From an uncultured Lachnospiraceae bacterium (GTDB taxonomy: Bacteria > Bacillota > Clostridia > Lachnospirales > Lachnospiraceae): DNA of 64,000 nt. Shown here in pieces: positions 51,452 through 59,048 of the stretch (its first letter is position 1; each line of letters opens with the position of its first letter). Where the stretch lies: positions 1-64,000 of the forward strand of contig CAJUQB010000014.1 in the NCBI GenBank assembly GCA_910588285.1. The letters are read 5' to 3'. The position numbers and the translations under genes are program-made. The notes below the pieces were generated by a model. The model saw nothing but the letters and a program-made list of their open reading frames with translations. It did not search any database and was not told the origin of the DNA.

Positions 51452-51503
51452 TTAAGATAAGAGAGATAATTAAGATAAGTGAGATAAGAAAGATAAGAGA
51501 GAT
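51451..51503 (+). repeat. AGATAA microsatellite-like repeat between the two coat genes
   Basis: Five AGATAA units separated by 2-5 bases fill the spacer between the two small coat genes, just before the GGAGGA ribosome site of the second. Slippage here would change the intercistronic distance. Confidence 0.8.
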
Positions 51504-51517
51504 CGGAGGAAGAACAG

Positions 51518-51808
51518 ATGATACAGATGGATCAGACACAGCAGCCGCTCTACTCGGAAAAGGAAGTATTATCCGATGCGCTGACTGCGGAAAAGACGGC
51601 TACAGAGCACTACAATATCTGGGCAAACGAATGTGTGCATGCCAATGTCAGGGATGCCATTCTCGACTGCCTTGACAAGGAGCATGCCATCCAGCAGGAT
51701 GTATTTCGGATGATGCATGGCAGGGGATTCTATCCCACACCGGCAGCAGAGATGCAGAAGGTGGAGGAGGCCAAGCAGAAATTCTCCCAGTGCGCACAGA
51801 AGCTTTAA
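51518..51808 (+). CDS. CotF-family spore coat protein
   Basis: This 96-residue helical protein has the CotF (ferritin-like) pattern: LTAEKTATEHYNIWANEC in the first helix and LDKEHAIQQDVFRMMHGRG in the second. In Bacillus CotF is a processed spore coat component; many Clostridia carry short, paired forms. ATG 51518 has GGAGGA eight bases upstream. With the 61-residue gene before it, it is a sporulation insert between dnaJ and prmA, consistent with the gpr and spoIIP genes nearby. Confidence 0.82.
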   Translation: MIQMDQTQQPLYSEKEVLSDALTAEKTATEHYNIWANECVHANVRDAILDCLDKEHAIQQDVFRMMHGRGFYPTPAAEMQKVEEAKQKFSQCAQKL

Positions 51809-51822
51809 ATTTTTGAAATCAT

Positions 51823-51920
51823 AGGATCCTGCCTGGGGCATAAGGGCGAAATCGTGTTGCCAAAAGCGGCTCTTTGGAACATGAACGGCAATAGAAATAA
51901 GCCCCGGGCAGGATTCTTTT
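51823..51920 (+). other. Structured intergenic element before prmA
   Basis: ATCCTGCCTGGGGC (51827-51840) pairs with GCCCCGGGCAGGAT (51901-51914) at 13 of 14 positions, closing a 60-base interior that holds a TTGCC / GGCAA stem. TTCTTTT follows. It may be the terminator of the coat operon or a small structured RNA. No known riboswitch class was recognised. Confidence 0.5.
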
Positions 51921-51930
51921 CGATATGGGC

Positions 51931-51959
51931 TTGACGTATGGGGAAAAAATCCGTATTCT
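51931..51959 (+). promoter_or_regulatory. prmA promoter
   Basis: TTGACG (51931-51936), 17 bases, TATTCT (51954-51959) lie 44 bases upstream of the prmA start. Confidence 0.65.
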
Positions 51960-52003
51960 AGTACATAGAGATTTTTGTTGCCAGAAAGGAAACGGAAAAA
52001 ACG

Positions 52004-52957
52004 ATGAAATGGAAAAAATATACCATCAAGACCACCACTCAGGCGGAGGACATCTTAAGCGCCGCCCTGGCGGAGATCGGGATCTGGGGCGTCCAGATCG
52101 AGGATAACGTGCCCCTGTCAGAGGAGGACCGGAAAAAATTATACATTGATTTTCTGCCGGAGCTTGCGCCGGACGATGGAGTGGCCTACGTGAGCTTTTT
52201 TCTGGACAGTGAGGAGGATCAGCAGGAAATCCTTACAGCCGTACAGGAGGAGCTGCAAAGCCTGCGGGCCTTTACGGATATCGGCGAGGGGACGATAACT
52301 ACAGACGAGACGGAGGACAAAGACTGGATCAACAACTGGAAGCAGTATTTCAAGTCCTTTTCCATTGACGATATCTTTATTAAGCCCACCTGGGAGGAGG
52401 CGCCGGCAGAGGAGGGCTATTCCTGCATCATTGAGATTGATCCGGGAACCTCCTTTGGGACCGGGAAGCATGAGACCACACAGCTGGCCATCCGGCAGCT
52501 GCGGAAGTATCTAAAGCCGGGAGATCAGGTGCTGGATGTGGGCTGCGGCAGCGGGATTTTGTCCATTATCAGCCTGAAGCTGGGGGCAGGCCATGTGGTG
52601 GGGACAGACGTGGACCCGGAATGCATGAGCTCCACCAGGGAGAATATGGAGGGGAACCACCTGCCTGCAGAGGCAGGCTGCTTCTATCAGGGCAATCTCA
52701 TTGATGATACCAATCTGCAGCAGCAGGTGGGCTGTGAGTGCTTTGACATTGTGGTGGCCAATATTCTGGCAGACGTGATCATCCCCATGACCCCTGTGAT
52801 TCCCAAACGCCTGAAGGCAGGCGGGATCTACATCACCTCAGGAATCATTGATTTCAAGGAGGAGGCGGTGAAGGAGGCCATTGCAGCAGCAGGCTTCGAG
52901 CTTCTGGAGATCGGCCGCCAGGGCGAGTGGGTCAGCGTGACAGCGAGGAAGCAGTGA
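52004..52957 (+). CDS. prmA: Ribosomal protein L11 methyltransferase
   Basis: This 317-residue SAM-dependent enzyme methylates lysines and the N-terminus of ribosomal protein L11. The N-terminal substrate domain is followed by DPGTSFGTGKHETTQL, SAM motif I LDVGCGSGILSI and the late VVANILADV. The length is normal. It starts at 52004, and its stop overlaps the rsmE start by one base (TGATG), so the two are translationally coupled, as in many Firmicutes downstream of dnaJ. Confidence 0.96.
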   Translation: MKWKKYTIKTTTQAEDILSAALAEIGIWGVQIEDNVPLSEEDRKKLYIDFLPELAPDDGVAYVSFFLDSEEDQQEILTAVQEELQSLRAFTDIGEGTITTDETEDKDWINNWKQYFKSFSIDDIFIKPTWEEAPAEEGYSCIIEIDPGTSFGTGKHETTQLAIRQLRKYLKPGDQVLDVGCGSGILSIISLKLGAGHVVGTDVDPECMSSTRENMEGNHLPAEAGCFYQGNLIDDTNLQQQVGCECFDIVVANILADVIIPMTPVIPKRLKAGGIYITSGIIDFKEEAVKEAIAAAGFELLEIGRQGEWVSVTARKQ

Positions 52958-53691
52958 TGCGTCAGTTTTTTGTAGAATCAGAGCAGGTTGGAGCGGAAAC
53001 GATTAGGATTGTGGGAGAGGATGCCAGGCATATTGGCCAGGTGCTCCGGATGAAGAGCGGGGAGCAGCTTAGGGTCAGCGACCGGCAGGGAAGGGACTTC
53101 TTCTGCCAGGTAGAGCAGGTGGAGCGGGAGGCAGTGACAGTACGGATCCTGTACCAGGATCATGAAAGCCGGGAGCTGCCGGTGAGGATTTCCCTGTTCC
53201 AGGGGCTTCCCAAGGGAGACAAGATGGAGCTGGTGATCCAGAAGGCAGTGGAGCTTGGGGTGTATGAGATCATTCCGGTGGCCATGCGCAATTGTGTGGT
53301 GAAGCTGGACGAGAAGAAGGCAGAGGCCAAGGTGAAGCGCTGGAATGGGATCGCGGAGAGTGCGGCCAAGCAGTCCAGGCGCAGTATTGTCCCGGCAGTG
53401 CAGAAGGTAATGAGCTTTGAAGAGGCCTGCCGCTATGCCGAAACCATGGATGTGCGGCTTGTGCCCTATGAGAATGAGCGGGGCATGGAGCACACCCGCC
53501 AGGTCCTTGAGAGCCTGAAGCGGGAGGGCTCCCTGGCAGTATTTATCGGCCCGGAGGGGGGCTTTGACAAGAAGGAGATTGAAGCAATACGGGGAGAGGC
53601 ACAGCTGCTGTCATTGGGAAACCGGATTTTGCGGACCGAGACAGCCGGTATGGCCATGCTCTCCATGCTTCTGTACCGGCTGGAGGAGTAG
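52957..53691 (+). CDS. rsmE: 16S rRNA m3U1498 methyltransferase
   Basis: This 244-residue SPOUT enzyme methylates N3 of U1498 in 16S rRNA. The N-terminal PUA-like domain (about 1-70) is followed by the knotted domain with SLFQGLPKGDKMELVIQKAVELG, FIGPEGGFDKKEIE and LGNRILRTETAG, the family's SAM-binding motifs. The ATG at 52957 overlaps the prmA stop; the earlier in-frame codons inside prmA were rejected. A 35-base tandem duplication follows its stop codon. Confidence 0.96.
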   Translation: MRQFFVESEQVGAETIRIVGEDARHIGQVLRMKSGEQLRVSDRQGRDFFCQVEQVEREAVTVRILYQDHESRELPVRISLFQGLPKGDKMELVIQKAVELGVYEIIPVAMRNCVVKLDEKKAEAKVKRWNGIAESAAKQSRRSIVPAVQKVMSFEEACRYAETMDVRLVPYENERGMEHTRQVLESLKREGSLAVFIGPEGGFDKKEIEAIRGEAQLLSLGNRILRTETAGMAMLSMLLYRLEE

Positions 53692-53699
53692 TGGAAAAG

Positions 53700-53779
53700 T
53701 CAGCGGTCCGGAGGAATCGGCAGTACCAGAAGAATCAGCGGTCCGGAGGAATCGGCAGTACCGGAAGAATCAGCGGAGG
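53700..53779 (+). repeat. 35-bp tandem duplication between rsmE and the desulfurase gene
   Basis: Two 35-base units (53700-53734 and 53735-53769, one base different) and a 10-base partial third begin TCAGCGGTCCGGAGGAATC. Each full unit contains a GGAGGAA ribosome-site-like core. The partial copy leads straight into the real site (GGAGGAAGAG) of the next gene. Confidence 0.93.
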
Positions 53780-53784
53780 AAGAG

Positions 53785-54939
53785 ATGGAAGTATATTTGG
53801 ATAATTCAGCTACCACCAGGTGCTCGGACGGCGCCCGGGATATTATGATAAAGGCATTGCAGGAGGATTACGGCAATACCTCCTCCCTGCATTTGAAGGG
53901 ACTGGAGGCAGAGCGGTATATCAAAGAGGCCAGGAGCCGGATTGCCCGGACCCTGAAGGTACAGGAGAAGGAGCTGATCTTCACCTCCGGGGGAACGGAG
54001 GCGGACAACCTGGCTGTTCTTGGGGCGGCGCGGGCCAACAGCAGGGCCGGGAAGCACCTGATTACCACCTGTATTGAGCATGCGGCTGTCTCTGCCGCCA
54101 TGGAAGAGCTTGTCCAGGAAGGGTTTGAGGTCACCTGGCTGGATGTGGACAGCCAGGGCCTGATCTCCTTGGAGCAGCTTGGTGCAGCCATACGCCCGGA
54201 TACGATTCTGGTATCCATGATGTATGTGAACAATGAGATTGGCGCGGTGGAGCCTATTGCCGAGGCGGCAAAGCTGATCAAGGAGAAAAATCCCCGCACA
54301 CTGTTCCATGTGGACGCGATTCAGGCTTACGGAAAATACACGATTTACCCGGCAAGGCTGGGGATTGACCTGCTGGCAGTCAGCGGCCATAAGATCCATG
54401 GCCCCAAGGGCGTGGGCTTCCTGTATGCAAAGGACAGGACAAAGCTTCGGCCCCTGATGCTGGGAGGCGGTCATCAGAACGGGATGCGCTCCGGCACGGA
54501 GAATGTGCCGGGGGTGGCTGGCCTTGGGGTGGCAGCCCAGGAGGCTTATCAGAATCTGGATGAGAAGCGGGAGCAGCTCTATCAGCTGCGGGAGGCCTTG
54601 ATCCGGGGTCTGGAGGGCCTGGAGTGGGCGCATATCAACGGGCCCCTGGACCGGACCGCAGCGCCACAGATTGTCAGCGTCAGCTTTGACAGGGTGCGCA
54701 GCGAGGTGCTGCTCCATGCCCTGGAGGAGCGGGGGATCTATGCTTCGGCCGGAAGCGCCTGCTCCTCCAACAAGCCGGCAGTGTGCAGGACATTAAAGAG
54801 CATAGGCCTGAATCCGCGGTATCTGGACAGCACCCTGCGTTTTTCCTTCAGCGTGGAGAATACCCTGGAGGAGATTGCCTACACCGTAAAAACACTGCAG
54901 GAGCTGGTTCCCATGCTGATGAAATATACAAGACATTGA
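53785..54939 (+). CDS. Cysteine desulfurase (NifS/IscS family)
   Basis: This 384-residue PLP enzyme removes sulfur from cysteine as a protein persulfide. The start MEVYLDNSATTR, GGTEADNLAV, the PLP lysine in SGHKIHGPKGVG and the active Cys in GSACSSNKP are present. It lies 13 bases upstream of thiI, like B. subtilis nifZ-thiI, so its likely role is supplying sulfur for 4-thiouridine in tRNA and not general iron-sulfur cluster assembly. The start has GGAGGAAGAG, part of which belongs to the upstream tandem repeat. Confidence 0.94.
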   Translation: MEVYLDNSATTRCSDGARDIMIKALQEDYGNTSSLHLKGLEAERYIKEARSRIARTLKVQEKELIFTSGGTEADNLAVLGAARANSRAGKHLITTCIEHAAVSAAMEELVQEGFEVTWLDVDSQGLISLEQLGAAIRPDTILVSMMYVNNEIGAVEPIAEAAKLIKEKNPRTLFHVDAIQAYGKYTIYPARLGIDLLAVSGHKIHGPKGVGFLYAKDRTKLRPLMLGGGHQNGMRSGTENVPGVAGLGVAAQEAYQNLDEKREQLYQLREALIRGLEGLEWAHINGPLDRTAAPQIVSVSFDRVRSEVLLHALEERGIYASAGSACSSNKPAVCRTLKSIGLNPRYLDSTLRFSFSVENTLEEIAYTVKTLQELVPMLMKYTRH

Positions 54940-54952
54940 GAAGGAGAGACGT

Positions 54953-56131
54953 ATGCTACATACATTTTTGATAAAATACGGAGAAATCGCGATCAAGGGA
55001 AAGAACCGCCATCTGTTTGAGGATGCGCTGATCCATCAGATCAAATATGCCCTGAAGCCCCTGGAGGGGGAGTTTCTGATCACCAAGGAGCAGGGGCGCA
55101 TCTATGTGGAGGCTCAGACCGACTTTGACTATGAGGAGACGGTGGAGCGTCTGACCCATGTGTTTGGCATTGTGGGCATCTGCCCGGTGGTGCAGCTTAC
55201 GGATGAGGGCTTTGAGAAGCTTGCCCAGGATGTGATCGCTTATCTGAAGGAGCGGTATGAGGGTCAGGAGCTGACCTTCAAGGTTCATGCCCGCCGGGCC
55301 AGGAAGGATTACCCCATAGAATCCATGGAGCTCAATGCTCTGCTGGGCGGGCGGATCTTAGAGGCCTTCCCCAAAATGCGGGTGGATGTGCATAAGCCCC
55401 AGCTGATGCTGAACATTGAGATTCGAAAGCAGATTCATATCTATTCCGAGGTGATCCCGGGCCCCGGAGGCATGCCGGTGGGAACCAATGGCAAGGGCAT
55501 GCTCCTTCTGTCCGGAGGCATCGACAGCCCGGTGGCAGGCTATATGATTGCCAAGCGGGGAGTAAAAATCGACGCCACGTATTTTCATGCGCCGCCTTAT
55601 ACCAGCGAACGGGCGAAGGAGAAGGTCATTGACCTGGCGCGGATTGTGGCTAGATATACAGGGCCCATTTACCTGAATATTGTGAATTTTACGGATATCC
55701 AGCTCCATATCTATGAGACGTGTCCCCATGAGGAGCTTACCATTATCATGAGACGGTATATGATGAAGATTGCGGAGCATTTTGCCAAGGAGACGGGAAG
55801 CCTGGGACTCATTACCGGAGAGAGCATCGGCCAGGTGGCCAGCCAGACCATGCAGTCCCTGGCCGCTACCAACGAGGTGTGTACCCTGCCGGTATACCGG
55901 CCCTTGATCGGCTTTGACAAGCAGGAGATCATTGACGTGTCGGAGCGGATCGGGACCTATGAGACCTCCATTCTGCCCTATGAGGACTGCTGTACGATCT
56001 TTGTGGCCAAGCATCCGGTGACAAAGCCGAATTTGAATATCATCAAGCGCTCGGAGCAGAAGCTGGGGGAACGGATGAAGGAGCTGGTGAAGACAGCCAT
56101 TGAGACCGTGGAGACGATTGTTGTGGAGTAA
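54953..56131 (+). CDS. thiI: tRNA 4-thiouridine synthetase ThiI
   Basis: This 392-residue enzyme adenylates U8 of tRNA and inserts sulfur. An N-terminal ferredoxin-like and THUMP region (about 1-165, starting MLHTFLIKYGEIAIKGKN) precedes the PP-loop ATPase with LLSGGIDSPVAGYM. There is no C-terminal rhodanese domain, so sulfur must come directly from the dedicated desulfurase encoded just upstream, as shown for Bacillus-type ThiI. AAGGAGAG precedes the start. Confidence 0.96.
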   Translation: MLHTFLIKYGEIAIKGKNRHLFEDALIHQIKYALKPLEGEFLITKEQGRIYVEAQTDFDYEETVERLTHVFGIVGICPVVQLTDEGFEKLAQDVIAYLKERYEGQELTFKVHARRARKDYPIESMELNALLGGRILEAFPKMRVDVHKPQLMLNIEIRKQIHIYSEVIPGPGGMPVGTNGKGMLLLSGGIDSPVAGYMIAKRGVKIDATYFHAPPYTSERAKEKVIDLARIVARYTGPIYLNIVNFTDIQLHIYETCPHEELTIIMRRYMMKIAEHFAKETGSLGLITGESIGQVASQTMQSLAATNEVCTLPVYRPLIGFDKQEIIDVSERIGTYETSILPYEDCCTIFVAKHPVTKPNLNIIKRSEQKLGERMKELVKTAIETVETIVVE

Positions 56132-56167
56132 AACCAGGGGCAGGATTTAGACAGGTAAGACGTAAAT

Positions 56168-56192
56168 ATCCCCCGGCAGCAGGCCGGGGGAT
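56168..56192. terminator. GC-rich hairpin between thiI and the HPr-like gene
   Basis: ATCCCCCGGC / GCCGGGGGAT pairs around a short loop. No T-run follows in either direction, so termination is only probable. Confidence 0.5.
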
Positions 56193-56224
56193 GTATGATG
56201 TACGTGCGCAGGTTCCGGTAAGTA

Positions 56225-56461
56225 TTATTTCTGGATTAAGTAGGGCTTGAGCACCTCCAGAATCTCTTCCATGTTGGCCTCGGAATGGATCGCCAGGTCA
56301 ATGGGCTTGGACAGATCCAGACTGAAGATGCCCATGATGGACTTGGCATCAATCACATATCTGCCGGAGATCAGGTCGAAATCATAGTCAAACTGAGTAA
56401 TGGTGTTCACAAAGGACTTTACCCGGTCGATGGAATTCAGAGAAATTTGTACTGTTTTCAT
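56225..56461 (-). CDS. HPr-like protein lacking the active-site histidine
   Basis: This 78-residue protein has the HPr fold pattern, including the regulatory-serine region DAKSIMGIFSLDL (compare NLKSIMGVMSL of HPr) and a C-terminal helix. The segment that should hold the phospho-histidine (RPAT preceded by GxHAR) is instead SIDRVKSFVNT, with no His. It therefore cannot be a normal PTS phosphocarrier, but it could keep a Crh-like regulatory role through the serine. AAGGAGG precedes the ATG. It lies alone between thiI and mtaB on the minus strand. Confidence 0.8.
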   Translation of the reverse strand: MKTVQISLNSIDRVKSFVNTITQFDYDFDLISGRYVIDAKSIMGIFSLDLSKPIDLAIHSEANMEEILEVLKPYLIQK

Positions 56462-56578
56462 TATAAAAACCTCCTTAAGAAAATTGTTTTATGCTAGCTC
56501 TTTTGTATATGATAATTGTCTTAAATTCATACTAACGTTTTTGGAAGAAAAAGTCAATAGGGGGATCAGGGAGAATCT

Positions 56579-57931
56579 ATGAAAAAAGCAGCGTTACATA
56601 ATTTGGGGTGCAAGGTGAATGCCTATGAAACAGAGGCAATGCAGCAGCTTCTGGAGGAGGCGGGATATGAGATTGTACCTTTTTTTGAACAAGCGGACGT
56701 CTATGTGATTAATACCTGCTCTGTGACGAACCTGGCGGACCGGAAGTCGCGGCAGATGCTGCACCGGGCGAAAAAGCAGAATCCGGACAGTATTGTGGTG
56801 GCAGCGGGCTGCTACGTGCAGACAGCCGGCGAGCAGGCCGGGGCGGATCCTGCCATTGATATTCTCATTGGAAACAACCGGAAGCATGAGCTGCCCGGGC
56901 TGCTGGCAGAATATGAAAGGGACATGCAGGCAGGGAAGCGTGTTCTGCGCAGGGAGGTTGTTGATATCAATGACACCGGGGCGGCCGGGGGATATGAGAG
57001 CCTGGCCATCCGGCGCACGGCGGAGCATACCCGGGCCTTTGTGAAGATTCAGGACGGGTGCGACCAGTTCTGCAGCTACTGCATCATTCCCTATGCCAGG
57101 GGACGTGTCAGAAGCCGCAGCCGCAGCGATCTGCTAAAGGAGATAAGAGCACTGGCCCAAAACGGCTATCAGGAGGTGGTGCTTACCGGGATCCATCTGA
57201 GCTCCTACGGCGCAGATACCGGGGACAGCCTGCTGTCCCTGATAGAGGAGATTCATAAGCTTCCCGGGATTAGCCGGATCCGGCTGGGCTCCCTGGAGCC
57301 GAAGATTGTCACCGAGGAATTTGCCCGGGCCCTGTCTGTCCTTCCCAAGGTCTGCCCACATTTTCACCTGTCTCTTCAGAGCGGCTGCGACGAGACGCTG
57401 CGGCGGATGAACCGGAAATATTCCTGTGAGGAATACCGGCAGGGCTGCGGCTATCTGAGGAACTATTTTGACCATCCGGCCCTCACCACGGATATCATTG
57501 TGGGCTTTCCGGGGGAGACGGAGGAGGAATTTGCGGCTACCAGGAGATTTTTACAGGAAATTGCATTTTTTGAGGTACACATTTTCAAATATTCCGTCCG
57601 CAGGGGAACGAGGGCAGCCGGTATGGAAGGGCAGATTCCCGAGCAGGTAAAGGCGGAGCGCAGCAGTATTTTGTTTGGAGATACAGAGCCCATGAGCCAA
57701 AGCTTTGCGGCCTGGTATCTGGGAAAAACCCTGGAAATCCTGGTGGAGGAGCGGATTCAATTGGCGGACGGGGAATATTACACAGGGCATACGCCGGAGT
57801 ATATCCGGGTGGAAATTCCTGTTTTTGAAGGGGACGGCCAGATCAACCGGGTGGTAAAATGCAGGGCTGAGAGCCTGACGGAAAATCATATTTTACGGTG
57901 TCGACCCATTTTGACAGAAAATATGGATTGA
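56579..57931 (+). CDS. mtaB: tRNA t6A37 methylthiotransferase MtaB
   Basis: This 450-residue radical SAM enzyme converts t6A37 to ms2t6A in tRNA. The N-terminal domain ligands are in HNLGCKVNAYE, VINTCSVTN and AAGCYVQ. The radical SAM cluster is CDQFCSYCIIPYARG, and a TRAM domain forms the C-terminus. The GCKVN start is the MtaB hallmark, separating it from MiaB. In B. subtilis this gene (yqeV) directly follows rsmE; here three unrelated genes have been inserted between them. It starts at 56579 after a weak GGGAG site. Confidence 0.95.
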   Translation: MKKAALHNLGCKVNAYETEAMQQLLEEAGYEIVPFFEQADVYVINTCSVTNLADRKSRQMLHRAKKQNPDSIVVAAGCYVQTAGEQAGADPAIDILIGNNRKHELPGLLAEYERDMQAGKRVLRREVVDINDTGAAGGYESLAIRRTAEHTRAFVKIQDGCDQFCSYCIIPYARGRVRSRSRSDLLKEIRALAQNGYQEVVLTGIHLSSYGADTGDSLLSLIEEIHKLPGISRIRLGSLEPKIVTEEFARALSVLPKVCPHFHLSLQSGCDETLRRMNRKYSCEEYRQGCGYLRNYFDHPALTTDIIVGFPGETEEEFAATRRFLQEIAFFEVHIFKYSVRRGTRAAGMEGQIPEQVKAERSSILFGDTEPMSQSFAAWYLGKTLEILVEERIQLADGEYYTGHTPEYIRVEIPVFEGDGQINRVVKCRAESLTENHILRCRPILTENMD

Positions 57932-58004
57932 ATTTTGGAATCATTTATATTAAAATAGAAATAGAATGACAAAAGCACGAAAGAGCTAAGAACTGGGGCG
58001 TGAA

Positions 58005-58271
58005 ATGATGCAGGATAAAAGTAACACACAATATTTCAGAGTGGAGACAGAAAAACAGATTAAGGTAGGCGAGGTGCTGGAGCTTGTGTACAGCGCACTG
58101 CGGGAAAAGGGCTATAACCCGGTCAACCAGATTGTGGGTTACATTATATCCGGCGATCCAACCTATATTACCAGCCATAAGAATGCCAGGAGCCTGATTA
58201 TGAAGGTGGAGCGTGACGAGTTGGTGGAAGAGATTTTTGAACAGTATATCAAGAATAATTCCTGGGAATAA
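58005..58271 (+). CDS. ireB: IreB-family regulatory phosphoprotein
   Basis: This 88-residue protein (DUF965, YrzL/IreB) shows the conserved VLELVYSALREKGYNPVNQI and GYIISGDPTYITSHKNAR. In Enterococcus, IreB is phosphorylated by the Ser/Thr kinase IreK and affects cephalosporin tolerance; the N-terminal threonine region (SNTQYFRVETE) may hold such sites here. Two adjacent ATGs (58005, 58008) are possible. ruvX and a DUF1292 gene follow, the classic three-gene Firmicutes unit. Confidence 0.94.
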   Translation: MMQDKSNTQYFRVETEKQIKVGEVLELVYSALREKGYNPVNQIVGYIISGDPTYITSHKNARSLIMKVERDELVEEIFEQYIKNNSWE

Positions 58272-58283
58272 TGGAGGAATCAT

Positions 58284-58715
58284 ATGCGTATTATGGGGTT
58301 GGATTTCGGCTCTAAGACAGTAGGCGTGGCGATCAGTGATGCCTTGAAGCTGACGGCTCAGGGAATTGAGATTATTCGGAGGCAGTCACCGGGAAAGCTT
58401 CGCCAGACATTGGCGCGGATTGAAGCATTGATCCACGAGTATGAGGTGGAGGAGATTGTACTGGGATATCCCCGGAATATGAATTATTCCGAGGGAGAGC
58501 GCTGTGAGCGCACCCGGGAATTCCAGGAGATGCTTCACAGAAGGACCGGCCTTCCAGTTGTTCTCTGGGACGAACGCCTGACTACGGTGGAGGCGGAGCG
58601 TACCATGATGGAGGGGCGGATCCGAAGAGAGAATCGGAAGGAGTATGTGGACAAGCTTGCAGCTGTCTTTATTCTGCAGGGCTATCTGGATTCCCTGAGC
58701 AGGAAGCAGCTGTGA
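58284..58715 (+). CDS. ruvX: Holliday junction resolvase-like YqgF/RuvX
   Basis: This 143-residue RNase H-fold protein has MGLDFGSKTVGVAISD (catalytic Asp7), the middle VLGYPRNM and the C-terminal LWDERLTTVEAERTM with the second acidic site. YqgF proteins act in 16S rRNA 5'-end processing and are proposed Holliday junction nucleases. It sits 12 bases after ireB with GGAGG upstream and 22 bases before the DUF1292 gene. Confidence 0.95.
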   Translation: MRIMGLDFGSKTVGVAISDALKLTAQGIEIIRRQSPGKLRQTLARIEALIHEYEVEEIVLGYPRNMNYSEGERCERTREFQEMLHRRTGLPVVLWDERLTTVEAERTMMEGRIRRENRKEYVDKLAAVFILQGYLDSLSRKQL

Positions 58716-58737
58716 GAAGCAGGAAGAAAGGAAGAGA

Positions 58738-58998
58738 ATGGAAAAGGTTAAATTTCAGGTGCCGGACACAGAGGAGACGGCAGATTTTTTTGTGGTGGAA
58801 CAAACGCGGATCAACGGTGTGGATTACCTTCTGGTAACAGAGGAGGAGGACGGAGATTGTGATGCGTATATTTTAAAGGATATTTCCGGCCAACAGGAGA
58901 CGGAGGCCATCTATGAGATGGTGGAGACAGAGGAGGAGTTGGAGGCGCTCTCCAAGGTGTTTGCCTCCCTGCTGGAGGACGTGGATATCTATTCTTAG
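58738..58998 (+). CDS. DUF1292 family protein (YrzB-like)
   Basis: This 86-residue, very acidic protein has a strand-rich first half (KVKFQVPDTEETADFFVVEQ) and the conserved Tyr-rich core NGVDYLLVTEE, followed by an acidic tail. It is the third member of the ireB-ruvX-DUF1292 unit kept across Firmicutes. Its function is not known. AAAGGAAGAG precedes the ATG. It ends two bases before the longer RNase J frame begins. Confidence 0.9.
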   Translation: MEKVKFQVPDTEETADFFVVEQTRINGVDYLLVTEEEDGDCDAYILKDISGQQETEAIYEMVETEEELEALSKVFASLLEDVDIYS

Positions 58999-59048
58999 AA
59001 ATGAAAAGAGATGAAAATAATGACCGAGATAATTTACGGAGGTGCAAT

